Source of the DNA: Micromonospora parastrephiae
GTDB lineage: Bacteria > Actinomycetota > Actinomycetes > Mycobacteriales > Micromonosporaceae
Direction: 5' to 3'
NCBI RefSeq assembly: GCF_016802865.1
Contig: NZ_JAEVHM010000028.1
Span: 1-46,282, forward strand
DNA length: 46,282 nucleotides
Part shown: piece by piece, positions 32,548-40,548 of the stretch
How positions within the stretch are numbered: position 1 is the first letter of the stretch
Layout of the letters: each line of letters opens with the position of its first letter
Translations under genes and position numbers: made by a program
The notes under the pieces: model-generated
What the model was told of the DNA's origin: nothing
Seen by the model: only the letters and a program-made list of their open reading frames with translations
Database searches by the model: none

Positions 32548-32892
32548 TCATCGCTCCTCCGGCTCGATCGTGGTGGGGTCCGCGACTAGCAGCCGGTCCA
32601 GGTCGTCGGTACCGACCTCCTCGACCAGCTCGACGCTGATCCGGCAGCCGTCCAGCACGACCTCGGCCACCGAGGACCGGCGGATCTCGCCGCCGGCGTC
32701 GTACACGCGGACGCTGAGCTCCGGGCAGCCGAGATGGGTACGCCAGGCGTTCCACTCGGTGCGGTCGCCAACGCTCAGCGACAGATAGCGGCAGCCTCGG
32801 GCGAGATAGAGACGCCAGGGGGCGGTCAGCCCGGCGGCGACCCCCTCGGCGATCAGCCCGAAGGCCTGGGCGCGGGTGGCGAGCTCGGTCAC
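32548..32892 (-). CDS. Conserved-looking hypothetical protein, 114 residues
   Basis: Soluble, acidic C terminus, no membrane segment. Visible features: APWRLYLARGCRYLSLSVG, TEWNAWRTHLGCPELSV, and a C-terminal acidic run. No family recognised. Two adjacent in-frame GTG codons start it; the second (32892) sits 5 nt after GAGGGGG and is preferred. Divergent from the XRE regulator, with six CGTGAC hexamers in between, so the regulator probably controls it. Confidence 0.65.
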   Translation of the reverse strand: MTELATRAQAFGLIAEGVAAGLTAPWRLYLARGCRYLSLSVGDRTEWNAWRTHLGCPELSVRVYDAGGEIRRSSVAEVVLDGCRISVELVEEVGTDDLDRLLVADPTTIEPEER

Positions 32893-32914
32893 CACACCCC
32901 CTCGGAACCGGGGG

Positions 32915-33154
32915 CGTGACGCATGTGAGCACCAGTCGTCTCATGCACGTGACACACCGTAGATTGTCCCATGAGCGTGACAGTATCAGCTTTTCGTCGG
33001 TTTACCTCCACCACTACGGGCATCTATTCTGCCCGGGTGATACCCCTCAAGAATGGCGCTGGATCGTTTACGGGGAACCCGAGGACCCCGTCACGTTCGC
33101 GTGACAGTGGCGCGCCCGGGCGCGCGCCCATCGACGCCTCGCCGTACCGTCACG
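32915..33154. promoter_or_regulatory. Cluster of six CGTGAC/GTCACG hexamers, candidate XRE operators
   Basis: CGTGAC lies at 32915-32920, 32948-32953, 32976-32981 and 33100-33105; the inverted form lies at 33090-33095 and 33149-33154. The 33090 and 33100 copies form a dyad GTCACG-N4-CGTGAC. The last copy overlaps the -10 of the XRE gene. About 0.2 copies are expected by chance in this length at this composition. The 264-bp gap otherwise holds no gene and is AT-richer than its surroundings. Confidence 0.5.
33145..33150 (+). promoter_or_regulatory. -10 element of leaderless XRE transcript
   Basis: TACCGT, 6 nt before GTG 33157; it shares two bases with the last GTCACG hexamer. Confidence 0.5.
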
Positions 33155-33156
33155 GG

Positions 33157-33600
33157 GTGACCGAGACGGCCAATGCGCGGAAAATCGCCTTCGCCACCTT
33201 CGTCCGTCGCGCCCTCGACGAGGCGCGGGCGACCCGGGCCTGGAGCGGCACGGAGGTGTCGCGGCGCACCGGCGTCTCCCGGCAGACCATCAATCGGTGG
33301 GTCCGGGGTGACTGGGCCAGCGACCCGGAGGCCGAACGGGTGGTCGCCTTCTGCGAGGGCCTGGGGCTCAACCCGGCAGCCGCCTTCGCCGCGCTCGGCT
33401 GGGATCGCGCCGCGACCGGCCCGCGCGCCGGCCAGCCTACCCCTCCGATGGACCCCGATGTGGAGGCGCTGTTGCGCCGACTGGTCGACCCGGACGTTTC
33501 GGACGCGGAGAAGTTCCACATCCGCGAAACCATCAGATACCTCGCATATCGGCCAACGCTGCCGGTCGGTGTCCGAAAAAGAGGCAATCAAGCAGGCTAG
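33157..33600 (+). CDS. XRE-family helix-turn-helix regulator
   Basis: 147 residues. The N-terminal 70 form an XRE/Cro-type domain with recognition-helix sequence RTGVSRQTINRWVRGDW; the C-terminal part (DVEALLRRLVDPDVSDAEKF HIRET region) is helical and may dimerise. Likely a repressor of its own gene and of the divergent 32548-32181 pair. GTG 33157 is chosen because homology begins at about this point and TACCGT lies 6 nt upstream; the longer in-frame ATG at 32971 adds 62 Ser/Thr/Arg-rich residues with no structure. Confidence 0.82.
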   Translation: MTETANARKIAFATFVRRALDEARATRAWSGTEVSRRTGVSRQTINRWVRGDWASDPEAERVVAFCEGLGLNPAAAFAALGWDRAATGPRAGQPTPPMDPDVEALLRRLVDPDVSDAEKFHIRETIRYLAYRPTLPVGVRKRGNQAG

Positions 33601-33762
33601 TTCCTCAGATGGCGAAAGAACGCCTGGTCAGGTTCATTCGTTTCGCTCCGGGGCCGGAACGGGCACGCTAGCGTCCGTACTCGTACTGCTTGGGCTCGTC
33701 GTCGGCGGGGGGACGGGACAAGGCCGAACCCAGCCCTGCGGGACAGAAGGAGGGGTCTGTCC

Positions 33763-34116
33763 ATGACCCTGAAGTGGTTGGCAGTCGTGGTCGCCACGGT
33801 GTCGATGACACTGTGGGCGACCGGCAACGTGGTGACCCTCGTGGTCAACGGCGGGCAGCTTCCGCTGCTCGTCAACCTTCTCGTGCTCATCAGCGCCGGC
33901 ACCTCGGTGATCCTGGCCGTCGTCGCCGAGCTGCACGAGCGCCTGAACGACCGGATCAGCGCTCTCACGGAGTTCCTGGTGGCACGGCTCAACGAGATCG
34001 AGAGCCACACCGGGGACCGCAACACCGGGTTCGTGGAGGGCTACCTGTTGAGCCACGGCCAGGAGGCGGCGGTGGTGCCGTTCGGGCGTCGCGGACGGGG
34101 AGCCGCCGAACGCTGA
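33763..34116 (+). CDS. Small two-helix membrane protein, unknown
   Basis: 117 residues. Two membrane segments (WLAVVVATVSMTLWATGNVV and LLVNLLVLISAGTSVILAVV), then a short helix (ELHERLNDRISALTEFLVAR) and a basic tail. GGAGGGG lies 9 nt before ATG 33763. It lies 162 nt after the XRE gene on the same strand. No family recognised; could be the membrane partner or target of the regulator. Confidence 0.7.
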   Translation: MTLKWLAVVVATVSMTLWATGNVVTLVVNGGQLPLLVNLLVLISAGTSVILAVVAELHERLNDRISALTEFLVARLNEIESHTGDRNTGFVEGYLLSHGQEAAVVPFGRRGRGAAER

Positions 34117-34170
34117 CCGAGCGCCGCCGGGTGGGTCCACTCGGCCAGGAATGAGCCCCGATCGCCGGGG

Positions 34171-34176
34171 TACGCT
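34171..34176 (+). promoter_or_regulatory. -10 element of leaderless otsB transcript
   Basis: TACGCT, 7 nt before GTG 34184. Confidence 0.5.
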
Positions 34177-34183
34177 GACGCGC

Positions 34184-35008
34184 GTGCCGCCGTTGAATCT
34201 GGGCAATCAGCAGCCGAGGACCCCGTTGAACGCCGACCAGGCCTGGCGAACCACCGCCGGCCGGGCCGCCGGGACAGTCCTCTTCTTCGACTTCGACGGA
34301 ACGCTCGCGCCCGTCGACGACGACCCGACCGCGGTCCGCCCCGCGCCCAAGGCGCTGGCCGCGATCGAGGCGCTTGCCCCGATCGTGCAACGGGTCGCGA
34401 TCGTCTCCGCCCGACCGGTCGAGTTCCTCCGGGAGCGCCTCGGCGGGCTGGCCGGCGTGGATCTCTACGGCCTCTACGGCCTGGAGCACAGCCACTCCGG
34501 CGGCGAGATCGTCACCGAGCCCGCCGCGCTGCCCTGGGTGCCGACCATGGCGGAGCTGGCTGACCTGGCCCGCGCGGAGCTGCCGCCGGGCACGCTGGTC
34601 GAGTTCAAGCGCCTCTCCGTCGCGCTGCACTGGCGTACGGCGCCGCAGCTCGGCTCGACCGTGCAGCAGTGGGGGCAGGCGCAGGCCGACCGGCTGGGGC
34701 TACGGGTGCAGGCCGGGCGGATGGTGCTGGAACTCAAGCCTCCGGTCGACCGGGACAAGGGCATGGTGATCGGCGAGGTCGTCCGGGACGCCGCCGGCGC
34801 GTGGTATTTCGGTGACGACGTCTCGGACATCAAGGCGTTCGCCGCGCTGCGCGCCCGGGCCGCCGCCGACCCGGACTTCTTCGGCGTCTGCGTGGCGGTC
34901 GCCAACCCGGAGACCGGTCACGAGGTGGCCAACGCCGCCGACCTCACCATCGAGTCCCCGGCCGCCCTGGGTGACTTCCTCACCCGGGCGCTCACCCACC
35001 TGCCCTGA
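34184..35008 (+). CDS. otsB: Trehalose-6-phosphate phosphatase
   Basis: Removes phosphate from trehalose 6-phosphate to give trehalose. 274 residues. HAD motif I FFDFDGTLAPVDDDP (about 34), motif II region IVSARP, LYGLYGLEHSH, and motif IV WYFGDDVSDIKAFAAL are all present. GTG 34184 is chosen over ATG 34151 because TACGCT stands 7 nt before it and no proper ribosome site precedes either. No otsA is seen nearby. Convergent with the cis-prenyltransferase gene. Confidence 0.93.
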   Translation: MPPLNLGNQQPRTPLNADQAWRTTAGRAAGTVLFFDFDGTLAPVDDDPTAVRPAPKALAAIEALAPIVQRVAIVSARPVEFLRERLGGLAGVDLYGLYGLEHSHSGGEIVTEPAALPWVPTMAELADLARAELPPGTLVEFKRLSVALHWRTAPQLGSTVQQWGQAQADRLGLRVQAGRMVLELKPPVDRDKGMVIGEVVRDAAGAWYFGDDVSDIKAFAALRARAAADPDFFGVCVAVANPETGHEVANAADLTIESPAALGDFLTRALTHLP

Positions 35009-35030
35009 CCGTGCGCCCCGCCGGGCCCCG

Positions 35031-35801
35031 TCAGGCGCCGTAGCGCCGCTGGCGCGTGGCGTACGAGCGCAGGGCCCGCAGGAAGTCGATGTGCCGGAAA
35101 TCCGGCCAGTTGAGTTCGCAGAAGTAGAACTCCGAGTGCGCGGACTGCCACAGCATGAAGCCGGACAGCCGCTGCTCGCCGCTGGTGCGGATGACCAGGT
35201 CGGGGTCGGGCTGACCGCGCGTGTAGAGGTGCTCGGAGATGTGCTCGACGTCCAGCACCTCGGCCAGCTCCTCGATGGTGCCACCGGAGGCGGCATGTTC
35301 CAGCAGGAGCGAGCGGACCGCGTCGGTGATCTCCCGCCGACCGCCGTAGCCCACGGCGATGTTGACCTCCGCGCCGCCGCTGCGTTCGCGGGTGCGTTCC
35401 TCGGCGCCCTTGAGCGCCGCCGCGGTCTGCGCCGGCAGCAGGTCGAGCGCCCCGACGATGCGCAGCCGCCAGGGGTTGCCCTCCTCGGCCAGCTCCACCA
35501 CCAGATCCTCGATGATCTTCAGCAGCGGATCCAGTTCGCTGGCCGGGCGGCGCAGGTTGTCGGTGGCCAGCAGGTAGAGGGTGACGTGCCCGATGCCGGC
35601 CTGGTCGCACCAGCCGAGGACATGCTTGATCTTCGCCGCGCCCACCCGGTGCCCGTCGTTCGGGTCGACGAAGCCCATCTCCCTCGCCCACCGGCGGTTG
35701 CCGTCGCACATCACCCCGACATGCCGGGGCACCGGCTTACCCGCGAGCTTCGCCGTGAGCCGGCGCTCGTACACGGAGTAGATAAGGTTCCGCAGCGTCA
35801 T
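35031..35801 (-). CDS. uppS: Isoprenyl (cis-prenyl) transferase, UppS family
   Basis: Condenses IPP with an allylic diphosphate in Z configuration to make carrier-lipid precursors. 256 residues. Conserved blocks: HVGVMCDGNRRWARE with the catalytic Asp, TLYLLATDNLRRP, DLVIRTSGEQRLSGFMLWQ, and EFYFCELNWPDF. The start resembles the short-chain enzyme of M. tuberculosis (Rv1086), so the product may be Z-farnesyl diphosphate and not decaprenyl diphosphate. ATG 35801 follows a GTG directly; either may be used, and TACGCT lies 8 nt before the ATG. A prenyl reductase follows upstream on the same strand, 29 nt away. Confidence 0.93.
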   Translation of the reverse strand: MTLRNLIYSVYERRLTAKLAGKPVPRHVGVMCDGNRRWAREMGFVDPNDGHRVGAAKIKHVLGWCDQAGIGHVTLYLLATDNLRRPASELDPLLKIIEDLVVELAEEGNPWRLRIVGALDLLPAQTAAALKGAEERTRERSGGAEVNIAVGYGGRREITDAVRSLLLEHAASGGTIEELAEVLDVEHISEHLYTRGQPDPDLVIRTSGEQRLSGFMLWQSAHSEFYFCELNWPDFRHIDFLRALRSYATRQRRYGA

Positions 35802-35832
35802 CACCTAGCAGCGTAGCGACCCGCCGGCCGAA

Positions 35833-36975
35833 TCACCGCTTCGGAGCCCGATCCCCGCCGGGCAGGCCGGCACCGATCATGGCCAGGGTACGGGCAGTGA
35901 GCCGCCCGTCACCCAGCCCCAACTCGACCACATCGTCGAAGACCCGGTCGTCTCGACGGGCTGCCCGCACCGCCGCGTCGACCACTCTCCGACGCCGCGC
36001 CAACCAGGCCGCCACCGAGCTGTGCCGCAGATGGGTGCCCAGACGACGACGCAGCCCGTCGGCATAGCGGCGGGCGGCGGTCTCGGGCGCACGGGCGGCC
36101 GCCGAGCCGGCCAGCGCACCGGAGAGCAGCGCGTAGAAGATGCCCTCCCCGGTGAACGGGTTGATCAACGACAGCGCGTCACCGGCCAACAGCGTGCGAC
36201 CCTGCCCCGGCGCGGGTCGGTGGGTGGACAGCGGCAGGTGGTGGGCCCGCAGCGCGGTCACCGTCGCCAGGTCGGTGCCGGGCAGCAGCGCGGCCAGCCG
36301 GTCCAGCAGGTAGCTGCGGCTCAGCGGCTCGCCGCGCAGCACCTCCCCGTACCCGACGTTCGCCCGCCCGTCGCCGATCGGAAACGACCAGGCGTACGCC
36401 GGCCAGCGCGCCTTGGAGGTGACGATGAGCTGCTCGGACGGGCCGGGCAGCGCTGGGGCGTACCCGCGGATGGCCAGCGCCAGGTGCCGGTCCGGGTTCA
36501 CCGGATGGCCGAGCGCCCGGCGTACCACCGACCCGGCGCCGTCCGCGCCCACCACCACCCGACCGGACACCTCTCCGTCGAGCACCACCCGGTCCGCGCG
36601 CGGCTCGACCCGGCGCACGGCATGCCGCCGCAACTGCGCGCCGGCTGCCACGGCGGCCGCCACCAGCCGCGCGTCGAAGACCTCCCGGGGCACGGTGTAC
36701 GCCGGTCGAGGCAGCGCCCGGGCCACCGACCCGCCACCCGGGGCGACCATGCGCAGGGCGGGCAGCGGGGCGTAACCCGCCACCGCCTCGGGCACCCCCA
36801 GCTCGGCGAGCACATCCACCGAGTGCGCCGCGATCCCGTCGCCGCACGCCTTGTCCCGGGGGAAGTCGGCCCGGTCCAGCAGCAGCACACTGGCACCGGC
36901 CCGGCGGGCCATCAGCGCGGCGGCCGCCCCGGCCGGTCCCGCCCCCACGACAACCACGTCGAACTCGTCGCTCAC
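35833..36975 (-). CDS. Geranylgeranyl reductase family FAD oxidoreductase
   Basis: 380 residues. FAD-binding VVVVGAGPAGAAAALMARRA at the N terminus, DKACGDGI, and the second FAD motif LLAGDALSLINPFTGEGIFYA define the family, which saturates double bonds in prenyl chains or in menaquinone (MenJ type). GTG 36975 has GGAGGGAGG about 4-12 nt upstream. Next to a cis-prenyltransferase on the same strand, so acting on polyprenyl or menaquinone chains is plausible. Confidence 0.87.
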   Translation of the reverse strand: MSDEFDVVVVGAGPAGAAAALMARRAGASVLLLDRADFPRDKACGDGIAAHSVDVLAELGVPEAVAGYAPLPALRMVAPGGGSVARALPRPAYTVPREVFDARLVAAAVAAGAQLRRHAVRRVEPRADRVVLDGEVSGRVVVGADGAGSVVRRALGHPVNPDRHLALAIRGYAPALPGPSEQLIVTSKARWPAYAWSFPIGDGRANVGYGEVLRGEPLSRSYLLDRLAALLPGTDLATVTALRAHHLPLSTHRPAPGQGRTLLAGDALSLINPFTGEGIFYALLSGALAGSAAARAPETAARRYADGLRRRLGTHLRHSSVAAWLARRRRVVDAAVRAARRDDRVFDDVVELGLGDGRLTARTLAMIGAGLPGGDRAPKR

Positions 36976-37089
36976 CGCGCCTCCCTCCGGGCCAACCCCC
37001 GTGCGCCGCCGCCCGCCCCTGTGACCAACGCCACCCGCAATCCTGCACCAGCCCCGCCGCCACCAACGCCCTCAATGCCCCACCGCCGT

Positions 37090-37164
37090 GTCGATCATGG
37101 AGTTGTGGTGGCTGACAAAAGGTGCCAACGAGGGCGCATCAGGCACCACAACTTCATGATCGAC
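37090..37164. repeat. Intergenic palindrome, ATCATGAAGTT family (copy 2)
   Basis: Arms 37090-37110 and 37144-37164 match over 21 bp with one mismatch. The right arm read on the other strand is GTCGATCATGAAGTTGTGG, identical over 15 bases to the left arm at 4941-4955. It lies 16 nt downstream of the acetoacetyl-CoA synthetase stop (minus strand) and upstream of the reductase gene. Confidence 0.8.
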
Positions 37165-37180
37165 GCCGATCGGGCGGGGG

Positions 37181-39151
37181 TTAGGCCGGGGTTTGGGTGG
37201 GGGCTCGGCGTTGAGCCAGGGCGGCGAACGCGGTCAGGGACTCGGGGTTGGCCAGGGCGCCCTTGGCCGCGGCGCGGTCGACCGGGGTGCCGGTGAGGAT
37301 CTTCTTGACCGGGACCTCCAGCTTCTTGGCCGACAGGGTCCGTGGCACCGCGCGTACCTGGTGGATCTCGTCGGGCACGTGCCGAGGCGACAGCGCGGTC
37401 CGTAGTTCCCGGGAGATCTTCGCGCGCAGCGGGTCGTCCAGCTCCAGCCCCTCGGCCAGCACCACGAAGAGCAGCAGTTCGCCGGCGCCGCCCTCGTCGT
37501 CCTCCAGGTGCACGACGACGGAGTCGACGACCTCGTCGAGGCCCTCGACCACCGAGTAGAACTCGGCGGTGCCCAGGCGTACCCCACCACGGTTGAGGGT
37601 GGCGTCGGAGCGCCCGGTGATCACGCAGCCGCCCCGCTCGTTGATGGTGATCCAGTCACCGTGCCGCCAGACGCCCGGATAGACGTCGAAGTACGCCTCG
37701 GAGTAGCGGACGCCGTCCGGGTCGTTCCAGAACCCGACCGGCATGCTCGGCATCGGCTCGGTGATCACCAGCTCACCCAGCTCGCCGATCACCGGCGTGC
37801 CGTCGGCGGAACGGGCCTCCACCTTCGCGCCCAACGCCCGGCAGGCGATCTCACCGGCGTACACCGGCAGCAGCGGCACCCCGCCGACGAAGCCGGTGCA
37901 CACGTCGGTGCCGCCGGAGAGCGACTGGAGCTGCACACGGTCGCTGACGGTCTCGTACACCCAGTGGAAGCCCTCGGCGGGCAGCGGCGCACCGGTGGAA
38001 CCGACGCCGCGCAGCGCGGACAGGTCGGCGACCTCGCGGGGCACCAGGCCGGCCTTGCGGCAGGCCAGCAGGAACGGCGCGGAGGTGCCGAAGTACGTGG
38101 TGCCGGTCTCCGCCGCGAGCCGCCACAGCCCACCGAGGTCGGGGTGGCCCGGGTTGCCGTCGAAGAGCACGATGCTCGCGCCGACCGCCGGCCCGGACAC
38201 CAGGAAGTTCCACATCATCCAGCCGGTGGTGGTGAACCAGAAGAACCGGTCGGACGGGCGCAGGTCGTGGTGCAGGGCGAGCATCTTCAGGTGCTCCAGC
38301 AGGATGCCGCCGTGGCCGTGCACGATCGGCTTCGGCAGCCCGGTGGTGCCCGAGGAGTACAGCACGTACAGCGGGTGGTCGAACGGCACCGGCGTGAACA
38401 CCAGCGGCTCGTCGGTGGGCGCGGCCAGGTCGGTCCAGTCGAGTACGCCGTCCGGCGCGGCCGTCGGTTCGAGGTAGCCGATGCTGACGGTGTGCCGCAG
38501 CGACGGCAGGGCGGCCCGGATGGCGGCGACCTCGGGGCGCCGGTCCACCGGCTTGTCGCCGTACCGGTAGCCGTCCACGGCGACCAGCACGGTCGGCTCG
38601 ATCTGCTGCCACCGGTCGGTGACACTGCGGGTGCCGAATTCGGGCGCACAGGACGAGAAGATCGCCCCCAGGCTGGCGGTGGCCAGCAGCAGGACGTACG
38701 TCTCGGGAATGTTCGGGGCGTACGCCGCCACCCGGTCCCCGGCGGTGACGCCGAGCCGGCGTAGCCCGGCGGACACCCGGCGGACCTGCTCGCGCAGCTC
38801 CCCGGCGGTCAGCGTGACCGGCGCACGGGTCTGGCCGTGCGCGATCACCACCGGGTCGTCGTCGGCGCGGCCCGGCATCCGCAGCACGTTCTGCGCGTAG
38901 TTGAGCGTGGCCCCGGGGAACCAGCGCGCCCCGGGCATCCCCCGCTCGGCCAGGGTGGCGGTCGGTGGGGTGTGCGCGATGACCTCGAAGTGATCCCAGA
39001 TCGAGCGCCAGAAGCCGTCCAGGTCGGTGACCGACCAGTGCCACAGCGCGTCGTAGTCCGCGAAGTCCAGCCCGCGGTGCTCCCGCAGCCAGCGCAGGTA
39101 GTCGCCGATCCGGGACCGCTCGCGTACGTCCGCTGGCGGCGCCCACAGCAT
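37181..39151 (-). CDS. acsA: Acetoacetyl-CoA synthetase
   Basis: Activates acetoacetate to acetoacetyl-CoA, letting the cell use ketone bodies or PHB-derived acetoacetate. 656 residues, right for the family. AMP-binding core: LYVLYSSGTTGLPKPIVHG (about 262), FFWFTTTGWMMWN, SLSGGTDVCTGFVGG, and C-terminal KKLEVPVKKILTG with the catalytic Lys. ATG 39151 is chosen; GGAG lies 11 nt upstream and GTG 39160 is in frame. Ends with TAA, followed by a large palindrome. Confidence 0.93.
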   Translation of the reverse strand: MLWAPPADVRERSRIGDYLRWLREHRGLDFADYDALWHWSVTDLDGFWRSIWDHFEVIAHTPPTATLAERGMPGARWFPGATLNYAQNVLRMPGRADDDPVVIAHGQTRAPVTLTAGELREQVRRVSAGLRRLGVTAGDRVAAYAPNIPETYVLLLATASLGAIFSSCAPEFGTRSVTDRWQQIEPTVLVAVDGYRYGDKPVDRRPEVAAIRAALPSLRHTVSIGYLEPTAAPDGVLDWTDLAAPTDEPLVFTPVPFDHPLYVLYSSGTTGLPKPIVHGHGGILLEHLKMLALHHDLRPSDRFFWFTTTGWMMWNFLVSGPAVGASIVLFDGNPGHPDLGGLWRLAAETGTTYFGTSAPFLLACRKAGLVPREVADLSALRGVGSTGAPLPAEGFHWVYETVSDRVQLQSLSGGTDVCTGFVGGVPLLPVYAGEIACRALGAKVEARSADGTPVIGELGELVITEPMPSMPVGFWNDPDGVRYSEAYFDVYPGVWRHGDWITINERGGCVITGRSDATLNRGGVRLGTAEFYSVVEGLDEVVDSVVVHLEDDEGGAGELLLFVVLAEGLELDDPLRAKISRELRTALSPRHVPDEIHQVRAVPRTLSAKKLEVPVKKILTGTPVDRAAAKGALANPESLTAFAALAQRRAPTQTPA

Positions 39152-39302
39152 GTCACCCACTGCTCCACCCTCCCCTGGCCCGGCACGACACTGTGAATGG
39201 GCCGTGGCGCCATCTTGCCCTACCTCGAAGCGCCATTCTGCGCACCGGGTGCGGCGACCGACGCGTGCCCGGCCCACACTCCACCTGGCCAACCCATGTG
39301 GT

Positions 39303-39821
39303 TCAGCCGGCGCGGTGGGCCTGGATGGCGCGACGGCGGGCCAGGCGGTGTGCGCGGCGGATCTCCGCCTCCCGGTACCGGCGCTCGTCCTCCGGCGTCT
39401 CCGGCAGCACCGGGCGGACCACCCGTGGCGCCCCGCCCACGTCCACGCCGACGAAGACCAGGTACGCGGTGGCCACCCGCACCGGCGCGTCCTCGGCGGA
39501 GTCCCACCGTTCGGCGACCACCCGTACGCCCACCTCCATCGAGGTCTGTCCGGTCCAGTTCACCTGGGCGTGTGCGTGCACCAGGTCACCGACTCGGACC
39601 GCCTCGGAGAAGACGATCTCGTCGATCGCCGCCGTGACCGCCGTACCGCCGCTGTGCCGGGCGGCCGCGGCTCCCGCCACGTCGTCGACGAACTTCATCA
39701 GAACCCCGCCGTGCACGGTGCCGTAGAGGTTCACGTCGACGGCGGTCATGATCTTGCTGAGGGTGACGCGGGAGTACGACGTCGGCTTGCCGGTCGGAGC
39801 GGCGGAGAGGTGCTCGGTCAT
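39303..39821 (-). CDS. Acyl-CoA thioesterase, hot-dog fold (YciA/BFIT type)
   Basis: 172 residues. Hydrolyses acyl-CoA. The hot-dog signature VDVNLYGTVHGGVLMKFVDD (about 28-47) carries the catalytic Asn/Asp region. Its second half, GDLVHAHAQVNWTGQTSMEVG, is also typical. ATG 39821 lies 7 nt after TACCGT, the leaderless pattern, and only 23 bp from the start of the gene on the other strand. Confidence 0.88.
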   Translation of the reverse strand: MTEHLSAAPTGKPTSYSRVTLSKIMTAVDVNLYGTVHGGVLMKFVDDVAGAAAARHSGGTAVTAAIDEIVFSEAVRVGDLVHAHAQVNWTGQTSMEVGVRVVAERWDSAEDAPVRVATAYLVFVGVDVGGAPRVVRPVLPETPEDERRYREAEIRRAHRLARRRAIQAHRAG

Positions 39822-39828
39822 GCCGGAA

Positions 39829-39834
39829 ACGGTA
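39829..39834 (-). promoter_or_regulatory. -10 element of leaderless thioesterase transcript
   Basis: TACCGT on the minus strand, 7 nt before ATG 39821. It overlaps the opposing -10 by 2 bases. Confidence 0.5.
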
Positions 39835-39838
39835 CGGT
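39833..39838 (+). promoter_or_regulatory. -10 element of leaderless membrane-protein transcript
   Basis: TACGGT, 6 nt before ATG 39845. The two opposed -10 boxes share the TA at 39833-39834. Confidence 0.5.
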
Positions 39839-39844
39839 GCGCGG

Positions 39845-40516
39845 ATGCGACATCTCTGGAGCTTCCTCGCCGGGCTGGTGGTGGCGCCCATCACCTGGGT
39901 GCTGGTCACACTCGGGCAGGACGGGTCGAGCCGGACGGTCGACCGCTGGGTGGAGATCGGGACCTTCAACACCGCCAACCTGATCGAGCCAGCCGTCTAC
40001 CTCGGTGTCGGCGGTGTCCTGCTGGGTCTGCTCGGCACGCTGCGCTTTTCGCCGCTGGGCCCGCTGGTTGCCGGGCTGCTGCTGGTCATTCCGTACGTCG
40101 GGATGTTCGTGGCACCCTTCGAGGTGCGGGACGCGGTCCCGCAGGACTGGAAGGTGTTCGGCGATCCGCTGCCGCTTCGGCTGCCGGTGGAGAACGGCAC
40201 GCTCTTCCTGATCGGCATGCTGCTGCTGATGGCGACGTTCAGCGGGCAGCGCTGGCGGCGGTGGCCAGAGCCCGCGACCGTGCCGGCCGAGGCGCCCGCG
40301 GCGGAGCCGTCGGACGGCCCCCGCAGCGACAACTTCACCCTGACCGACTGGCCGCCCGCGGAGCCCGCCGAGCGTGACGCCGCTCCGCTCACCCTCGGTT
40401 ACCCGGCCGACCCGACGCCGACGGAGCCGCTGCCGCGCCGGGTGGGCGGCGAGTCGCCGTGGTCCGCGCCACCGCGTGGCCAGTCGCACCCCGAGGACAC
40501 CACCGAGATCCGCTGA
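39845..40516 (+). CDS. Four-helix membrane protein, unknown
   Basis: 223 residues. Four membrane segments (FLAGLVVAPITWVLVTLG, AVYLGVGGVLLGLLGTL, LVAGLLLVIPYVGMFVAPF, TLFLIGMLLLMATFSG), then a 90-residue Pro/Ala/Glu-rich cytoplasmic tail ending in HPEDTTEIR. Family not recognised; small membrane proteins of this layout are common in Micromonosporaceae. Leaderless start at ATG 39845. Confidence 0.75.
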   Translation: MRHLWSFLAGLVVAPITWVLVTLGQDGSSRTVDRWVEIGTFNTANLIEPAVYLGVGGVLLGLLGTLRFSPLGPLVAGLLLVIPYVGMFVAPFEVRDAVPQDWKVFGDPLPLRLPVENGTLFLIGMLLLMATFSGQRWRRWPEPATVPAEAPAAEPSDGPRSDNFTLTDWPPAEPAERDAAPLTLGYPADPTPTEPLPRRVGGESPWSAPPRGQSHPEDTTEIR

Positions 40517-40521
40517 TCGTC

Positions 40522-40547
40522 GGGCGGGCCGGGGAACCGGCCCGCCC
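40522..40547. terminator. Bidirectional terminator with GGAA tetraloop
   Basis: Perfect 11-bp stem (40522-40532 / 40537-40547) capped by a GGAA loop, filling almost the whole 32-bp gap between two convergent stops. In plus-strand RNA the loop is a GNRA tetraloop; in the minus-strand RNA it reads TTCC. Confidence 0.85.
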
Positions 40548-40548
40548 C

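Noticed and set aside
32971..33156. Longer N terminus for the XRE regulator from ATG 32971
   Set aside because: The added 62 residues are Ser/Thr/Arg-rich with no domain, and the region carries the CGTGAC cluster and a -10 box.
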